Source: Nitrospirota bacterium (GTDB taxonomy: Bacteria; Nitrospirota; Thermodesulfovibrionia; UBA6902). Taken from it: DNA of 59,655 nt. Under the pieces are notes generated by a model, which was not told the DNA's origin, searched no databases, and saw only the letters and a list, made by a program, of their open reading frames with translations. Every line of letters begins with the position of its first letter. Position 1 is the first letter of the stretch. Both the position numbers and the translations under genes were made by a program. This document shows positions 59,121 through 59,655 of this stretch, one piece after another. The stretch lies in assembly GCA_016213945.1 (NCBI GenBank), contig JACQZF010000080.1, positions 1-59,655 of the forward strand, given 5' to 3'.

Positions 59121-59655
59121 ATGAATAATAGTAAAAAGGTTGTCCTGATTAGTTCATTTTTGGTCATGATGTTTATGGCGGTAACAGCGATGGCGTATAC
59201 GGAAGTATCTTCTATTACTGCCTCGCCGAATCCGTTCAATAACATCAACGGAGAGACGACTACAATAACAGTTGAGGCTACATCCGGCGTGACTGATTTG
59301 GAGATCAGGGCGCTCTCTTCTGATGAGTCAACAGTTATCCGCAGCGGATTGAATCTCACAGAAATTTCATCAGGAGTATATACAACAATATGGAATGGCA
59401 GAGACAATAATAATGCAATTGTATTGGCAGGTAGTTATAAAGTTAGGGTATTTAACCTTGCAACCACGACTTATATTGGGGCATCAAGTACTATTAATGT
59501 TCAAGGATTACTTCCTGCGTCCCCAAATCCGTTTACCCCCACAGGAACGAATGCAACAACGATTACGGTACAGGCAACGCCGGGGCAGGCAGGACTTGTT
59601 GCAAAGGTCAGATATGTGAGTGGTTACTACTATTATTACGAGAACATTTCATTGA
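59121..59655 (+). CDS. Secreted FlgD-Ig-like repeat protein (cut by window edge)
   Basis: 178 residues visible, no stop before the edge. GGGGGAAG is four bases upstream of the ATG. Signal peptide (SKKVVLISSFLVMMFMAVTAMA), then two repeats beginning SPNPFNNINGETTTITVEA and SPNPFTPTGTNATTITVQA. TTIWNGRDNNNAIVLAGSYK is the typical FlgD_ig strand. Such domains occur in surface proteins of bacteria with a C-terminal sorting tag. It is driven by a sigma-54 promoter similar to that of the PEP-CTERM gene. Confidence 0.8.
   Translation, partial: MNNSKKVVLISSFLVMMFMAVTAMAYTEVSSITASPNPFNNINGETTTITVEATSGVTDLEIRALSSDESTVIRSGLNLTEISSGVYTTIWNGRDNNNAIVLAGSYKVRVFNLATTTYIGASSTINVQGLLPASPNPFTPTGTNATTITVQATPGQAGLVAKVRYVSGYYYYYENISL

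Overview
The window looks like a chromosomal segment of a Gram-negative, probably anaerobic, environmental bacterium, most likely from Nitrospirota or a relative. This is inferred from the combination of a futalosine-pathway gene (mqnB), a cdaA-cdaR-glmM block, PEP-CTERM sorting, a TonB-type protein, sigma-54 promoters and many short palindromic repeats; no single marker fixes the phylum. Gene density is high, and many genes in the first half overlap by 1-15 bases and start with GTG or TTG.

Region 1 (1-27.8 kb, all + strand) is a large surface-polysaccharide locus. It opens with the tail of an IS630-type transposase and an SGNH hydrolase. It then holds three SAM methyltransferases, two asparagine-synthase-like amidotransferases, nine GT-A/GT-B glycosyltransferases, one multi-spanning GT-C-like protein, a three-gene set for a UDP-2-acetamido-2,6-dideoxy-L-hexose, and a set of NAD epimerase, DegT aminotransferase and left-handed beta-helix acyltransferase for a second amino sugar. 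No flippase, polymerase, chain-length regulator or exosortase is recognisable here, so the locus probably continues to the left.

Region 2 (27.8-46.6 kb, mostly - strand) is housekeeping: a K+ channel with an RCK domain, CutA, an OsmC-like protein, initiator tRNA, GlmM, YbbR/CdaR, the diadenylate cyclase CdaA, a TonB-like protein, a JAMM metalloprotease, a universal stress protein, CoaX, BirA, endonuclease III, a metallo-hydrolase, a CopG-type regulator, MqnB, PabB, PyrF and Dcd. Inside it, at 40.1-41.2 kb, lies a decayed accessory patch with a frameshifted XRE-type antitoxin next to a SecB-like chaperone (TAC-like), followed by a PAS/three-GAF protein.

Region 3 (46.6-59.7 kb) encodes secreted proteins. 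A PEP-CTERM protein sits behind a sigma-54 promoter with paired upstream GTCGGA boxes. After it come an 1808-residue protein with eight MopE-type calcium-binding repeats, a lipoprotein S1C protease, a secreted protein of unknown role and a secreted alpha/alpha-toroid protein. A partial ebo-type cluster follows (EboD-like cyclase, small protein, EboB/TatD-like hydrolase). The right end carries a second sigma-54 promoter with the same GTCGGA boxes, a leader holding (ACAG)8 and a strong terminator hairpin, and a secreted FlgD-Ig-like protein that runs off the edge.

Several families of short palindromic repeats are scattered through the window, and four copies are inserted in frame inside genes (a glycosyltransferase, the tonB-like gene and twice in pabB). 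The most notable leads are the shared sigma-54/GTCGGA promoter architecture with its structured leader, the HTH-SecB module, the partial ebo cluster, and the in-frame repeats.
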